Assembly: GCF_014174155.1 (NCBI RefSeq)
Contig: NZ_JABEQM010000002.1
Coordinates: 124,001-188,000 of the forward strand
Reading direction: 5' to 3'
Source of the DNA: Gluconacetobacter tumulisoli
GTDB lineage: Bacteria; Pseudomonadota; Alphaproteobacteria; Acetobacterales; Acetobacteraceae
Length of the DNA stretch: 64,000 nucleotides
Shown here one piece after another: positions 61,283-64,000 of the stretch (position 1 is its first letter; each line of letters begins with the position of its first letter). Made by a program: the position numbers and the translations under genes. Below the pieces are notes generated by a model that was not told where the DNA came from, did no database searches, and saw only the letters and a list, made by a program, of their open reading frames with translations.

Positions 61283-61878
61283 ACTGCCTCCGCCCGCTTC
61301 GAGCGGTCCCAGAGATTCGGCACATCCTCGCTGGAATAGCCGGAAATGAAGGATTTCTCGATCCCCGTGACCGGATCGTAGGTGGCGCGCGACACGCCGC
61401 CGATATTGTCGCCATAGACATGGATCGAAATCGACGTCTCGTCGGCCAGCGCGTTGGCGACCAGGTGATAATCGTTCACGCCCGGGGCCAGGAACGCGAC
61501 ATCGCCGGGATCCAGCACGCTGGTCTCGCCGGCATGGAAGCTGCCGTCGGCCGCCCGCGTGAACTGGGTCTCGCTCTCGCGCCCGCGCAGCATGCCGATC
61601 AGGCCCCAGACGCGATGGTCGTGCAGCGGCGTCTTCTGCCCCGGCCCCCAGACGAAACTGACGACCGAGAAGCGCTCCAGCGGATCGCAATGCAGCAGGT
61701 ACTGGCTGTATCGTTCCGGGTTCGGGCGGGTAAGGGGCTCGGGCAGCCATCCGTCGTGCGCGACCAGGTCCCGCAGCAGCACGGCCCCTTCCCGCTGGAT
61801 GGCGTCCGGCGGCAGGCCGCGTTCGTGCAGGCGGGTGAAGCGGACGACGAAATCCCGCAGCGGTGCAATCGATGTCAT
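61279..61878 (-). CDS. Cysteine dioxygenase-family thiol dioxygenase
   Basis: 199 aa. CDO_I cupin: iron ligands H86 and H88 (TPLHDHRVWGLIGML) and H153 (SIHVYG); Arg57 (NPERYSQY) is placed to bind the carboxylate. It oxidises a thiol (cysteine or 3-mercaptopropionate) to the sulfinate with O2. Residue choice between Cys and 3-MPA types is not decided here. Start ATG 61878; 5 bases follow the stop of the aldolase gene. The following gene is the four-domain rhodanese, overlapping by ATGA. Confidence 0.9.
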   Translation of the reverse strand: MTSIAPLRDFVVRFTRLHERGLPPDAIQREGAVLLRDLVAHDGWLPEPLTRPNPERYSQYLLHCDPLERFSVVSFVWGPGQKTPLHDHRVWGLIGMLRGRESETQFTRAADGSFHAGETSVLDPGDVAFLAPGVNDYHLVANALADETSISIHVYGDNIGGVSRATYDPVTGIEKSFISGYSSEDVPNLWDRSKRAEAV

Positions 61879-61883
61879 GTCAT

Positions 61884-62693
61884 TCAATCCAGAAGGTCGG
61901 GTTCCAGGGCCACGATCGAATCCCACAGCGGCTGGAACGAGAAATAGCCGCCCTGGTGGGTGCCCACCTGGCCGGCGGTCAGGCGCGCCACGTCGGGCGC
62001 GATCAGTTTCAGCGGGCCGGCCGCCTGCGCCAGCAGCTGGGCATGCGCCGCATTGTCCATGCTGATGAACCACCAGGCGGCGGCCTCGATCGTCGGCCCG
62101 ACCGTCAGCAACCCGTGATTCTGCAGGATCAGCGCCTTGCGCTGCCCCAGCGTCGCGGCCAGGCGCTCGCCCTCGCTCTCATCCAGCACGACGCCGCCAT
62201 ACGGGTCGAACACCACATGGTCCTCGTAGAAGGCGCAGGAATCCTGCGTGATCGGCAGCAGTCCGGTTCCCAGTGCCGAGAACGCCTTGCCGTAGGTCGA
62301 ATGGGTATGGGCCGCGGCAACGACATCGGGGCGCGCCCGGTGCAGGGCCGAATGGATCGTGAAGCCGGCCGTGTTGATCGGCCGATCCCCGACCAGGATC
62401 GTGCCGTCATGATCGACGAGTTGAAGGTCGGAGACCCTGATTCGCGAGAAATGAACGGCCAGGGGATTGATCCAGTACCGATCCGGAAATTCGGGATCAC
62501 GCACGGTGACGTGCCCGGCCAGGCCCTGGTCGAAACCATAGCGCGCGAACAGCCGGAACGTCGCAGCCAGGCGCTGCTTGCGATGCAGCCGCTCCTCTTC
62601 GAACGATGCGGCCGGCGGCCGGGGTTCCAGGCAGCGCTCCCGCGCCCGTGTCGAATCCCCTGCCGGCGCAACGGACGGCGCAATGGCATTCAT
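61884..62693 (-). CDS. Class II aldolase/adducin-family protein
   Basis: 269 aa. Metal-binding histidines in AAAHTHSTYGKAF and LQNHGLLTVG are the class II aldolase/adducin pattern (zinc site as in L-fuculose-phosphate aldolase). This subfamily, with N-terminal FRLFARYGFDQGLAGHVTVR, is widely annotated as 'class II aldolase/adducin' and has no settled function; some members remove C2/C3 units. Placed in the LLM-aldolase-CDO-rhodanese operon it could act on the aldehyde left after sulfite release. ATG 62693 overlaps the stop of the small ORF (ATGA). Confidence 0.88.
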   Translation of the reverse strand: MNAIAPSVAPAGDSTRARERCLEPRPPAASFEEERLHRKQRLAATFRLFARYGFDQGLAGHVTVRDPEFPDRYWINPLAVHFSRIRVSDLQLVDHDGTILVGDRPINTAGFTIHSALHRARPDVVAAAHTHSTYGKAFSALGTGLLPITQDSCAFYEDHVVFDPYGGVVLDESEGERLAATLGQRKALILQNHGLLTVGPTIEAAAWWFISMDNAAHAQLLAQAAGPLKLIAPDVARLTAGQVGTHQGGYFSFQPLWDSIVALEPDLLD

Positions 62694-62941
62694 GCCGACA
62701 GTCCCCTTTCCTCGAAATCAGCAGCCGCATGCGGCATCCAGCGCGGCCCCGCTCCGCAGTCCGGCGGTGGCCGGTCCGGGGCGTCCGTCCGGCTGCGCGA
62801 CGGGCAGGTCAGCAGGATATCGGCGCCATCGACGGCCCGGGGCGCCCCCGCCTTCCGGGCGCCGAACGGCGCCGGCACGGGGCGAGGCCAGGCGCCGGGC
62901 CGGTTGACGGCGACAAGGGCGCGCGACGCAACGTCCGGCAT
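62690..62941 (-). CDS. Possible small operon protein
   Basis: 83 aa, Pro/Arg/Ala-rich, no recognisable domain. Its position argues for reality: it begins 11 bases after the LLM stop and its TGA overlaps the aldolase ATG by ATGA. GAGGGCCGGGCC precedes the ATG. Composition is low-complexity and GC bias can generate such frames, so it may be spurious. Confidence 0.35.
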   Translation of the reverse strand: MPDVASRALVAVNRPGAWPRPVPAPFGARKAGAPRAVDGADILLTCPSRSRTDAPDRPPPDCGAGPRWMPHAAADFEERGLSA

Positions 62942-62951
62942 GGCCCGGCCC

Positions 62952-64000
62952 TCAGGCCGCCGCGGTTCGCACGCGGGCCTCCTCCGCCGCGACCAGGGCG
63001 CGCACGCGGGGGATCAGGTCGCGCCCATAGACATGGGCGTCGAGCAGCGGGTCGAAGCCCCGGATCAGGAAGGTGGTGATGCCGATGCGATAATAATCCA
63101 GCAGCGCCTCCGCCACCTGGTCCGGCGTGCCGACCAGCGAGGTCGAATTGCCCCGGGCCCCGGTCAGCGCCGCAAGGCCCGTCCACAGCCGCTTGTCCAG
63201 ACGTGCCCCCCGGTCGGCCGCTTCCAGCAGCCGGCGCGATCCCTCGTTGGGGATCTCGGCGGGGCGGGCGAAGCCGGTCTTTTCCTGCAGCGCCCGGGCG
63301 GTGTCCAGGATCGCGTCGGCCCTGGCCCAGGCCGCGTCCTCGGTCTCGGCCAGGATCGGGCGCAGCGACAGCGAGAAGCGCGGCGTGCGGCCGTGCCGCG
63401 CGGCGGCCGCGCGCACCCGCGCCACCGTCTCGCCGACCTGCTCATAGGTTTCGCCCCACAGCGCATACACGTCGGCATGCTTGCCCGCGACCGCGATCGC
63501 TTCCTCGGACGATCCGCCGAAATAGACCGGAATCCCCGCCTCGCGGTACGGATGGACCAGCGAATGGGCGCCCCGGGCGTCATAGAACCGTCCCGTGTAA
63601 TCGAAGGGAGCCCGGCTGCTCCATTCGGCCCGGACGATATCCAGGTACTCGCTGGTCCGCGCATAGCGCTCGGCCTTGGTGGTATGGTCGCCATCGGCCT
63701 GCAGCTCGACGTCGCTGCCGCCGGTAATCACATGCAGGGCGACCCGCCCGCGCGTCAGGTGATCCAGCGTCGCGAACTGGCGCGCCGCGATGGTGGGGGC
63801 GTTGAAGCCGGGCCGATGGGCGATCAGCAGCCCCAGGTCCCGCGTGACCGACGCCGCATGCTGGGCCAGCAGGATGCTTTCGGGTGAATTCGAATGAAAG
63901 GCGATCAGCGTCCGGTCGAAACCGCCATTCTCATGGATCTTCGCCGAGGCCTCAACATGGTTCAGGTCGATGACCGGGCCGGTGGGCGGGATGGTCTCCG
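62952..64000 (-). CDS. LLM flavin monooxygenase, SsuD-like, 5' end outside the window
   Basis: 349 C-terminal residues visible; the frame is open to base 64000, so the start is beyond the window. Very similar to the product at 54306: ETIPPTGPVIDLNH, ATLDHLTRGRVALHVI, TGGSDVELQADGDHTTKAER, PVYFGGSSEEAIAVAGKHAD, FLIRGFDPLLDAHVYGRDLI. Third SsuD-like paralog. It heads the minus-strand operon LLM-(small ORF)-aldolase-CDO-rhodanese. Sulfite release from a sulfonate is the expected activity. Confidence 0.93.
   Translation of the reverse strand, partial: ETIPPTGPVIDLNHVEASAKIHENGGFDRTLIAFHSNSPESILLAQHAASVTRDLGLLIAHRPGFNAPTIAARQFATLDHLTRGRVALHVITGGSDVELQADGDHTTKAERYARTSEYLDIVRAEWSSRAPFDYTGRFYDARGAHSLVHPYREAGIPVYFGGSSEEAIAVAGKHADVYALWGETYEQVGETVARVRAAAARHGRTPRFSLSLRPILAETEDAAWARADAILDTARALQEKTGFARPAEIPNEGSRRLLEAADRGARLDKRLWTGLAALTGARGNSTSLVGTPDQVAEALLDYYRIGITTFLIRGFDPLLDAHVYGRDLIPRVRALVAAEEARVRTAAA

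Noticed and set aside
59654-63887. Long plus-strand frames opposite the rhodanese, CDO, aldolase and LLM genes
   Set aside because: All four opposite genes have catalytic motifs and ATGA couplings; the plus-strand translations do not.

Overview
The window is GC-rich alphaproteobacterial chromosome, most likely from an acetic acid bacterium (Acetobacteraceae, Gluconacetobacter/Komagataeibacter-like). That assignment is an inference from the combination of an HWE-family histidine kinase, a NepR-type anti-sigma factor, a Hint-domain extracellular protein, UrcA and DUF2171/DUF3175/DUF892 stress proteins, and strong GC bias at third codon positions. I saw no tRNA, rRNA, CRISPR array, transposase or integrase.

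Layout. (1) 1-22.5 kb: the 3' end of nuoN, then a long run of stress and maintenance genes: CBS-domain protein, a Tat-exported SDR, DUF2171, an extensin-like protein, UrcA, a PAS-HWE kinase, a DUF2934-PfpI fusion, DUF3175, large-subunit catalase katE, DUF892, a phosphoribosyltransferase with an erythromycin-esterase-like protein, a 2OG-Fe(II) oxygenase, an alpha/beta hydrolase, a GST, a solitary NepR-like protein, an XRE regulator, a Hint-domain protein and a glycerophosphodiesterase. Several of these genes carry upstream near-matches to the EcfG promoter, so the block may be a general-stress-response island. (2) 23-30.7 kb: an inositol/envelope cluster with a GT4 glycosyltransferase, a radical SAM protein, an LptF/LptG pair, a CDP-alcohol phosphotransferase, an inositol-phosphate cytidylyltransferase-like protein and inositol-3-phosphate synthase. 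(3) 31.7-37.9 kb: an archaic Csu-type chaperone-usher pilus operon (three spore-coat-U subunits, chaperone, usher, tip); one subunit appears to start at a non-canonical codon. (4) 37.9-45.2 kb: an IclR-controlled MFS plus GlcG-like operon flanked by matching palindromes, then a TonB receptor, phosphonoacetaldehyde hydrolase and a LysR regulator. (5) 45.2-64 kb: an organosulfur-scavenging island with four LLM flavin monooxygenases, two TauD-type dioxygenases, an AprAB-like flavoprotein/ferredoxin pair, a TonB receptor, two substrate-binding proteins, cysteine-dioxygenase-like and multi-rhodanese proteins and a class II aldolase.

Working together: the sulfur island plausibly takes organosulfur esters or sulfonates across the outer membrane (TonB receptor), captures them in the periplasm (SBPs), and releases sulfite or sulfate by flavin- or iron-dependent oxygenation; the thiol dioxygenase and rhodanese handle reduced sulfur. 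The inositol cluster has the parts to make L-myo-inositol-1-phosphate, activate it as CDP-inositol and transfer it to an alcohol acceptor, next to genes for lipid extraction across the envelope. All functions are inferred from sequence motifs read by eye; no database search was run.
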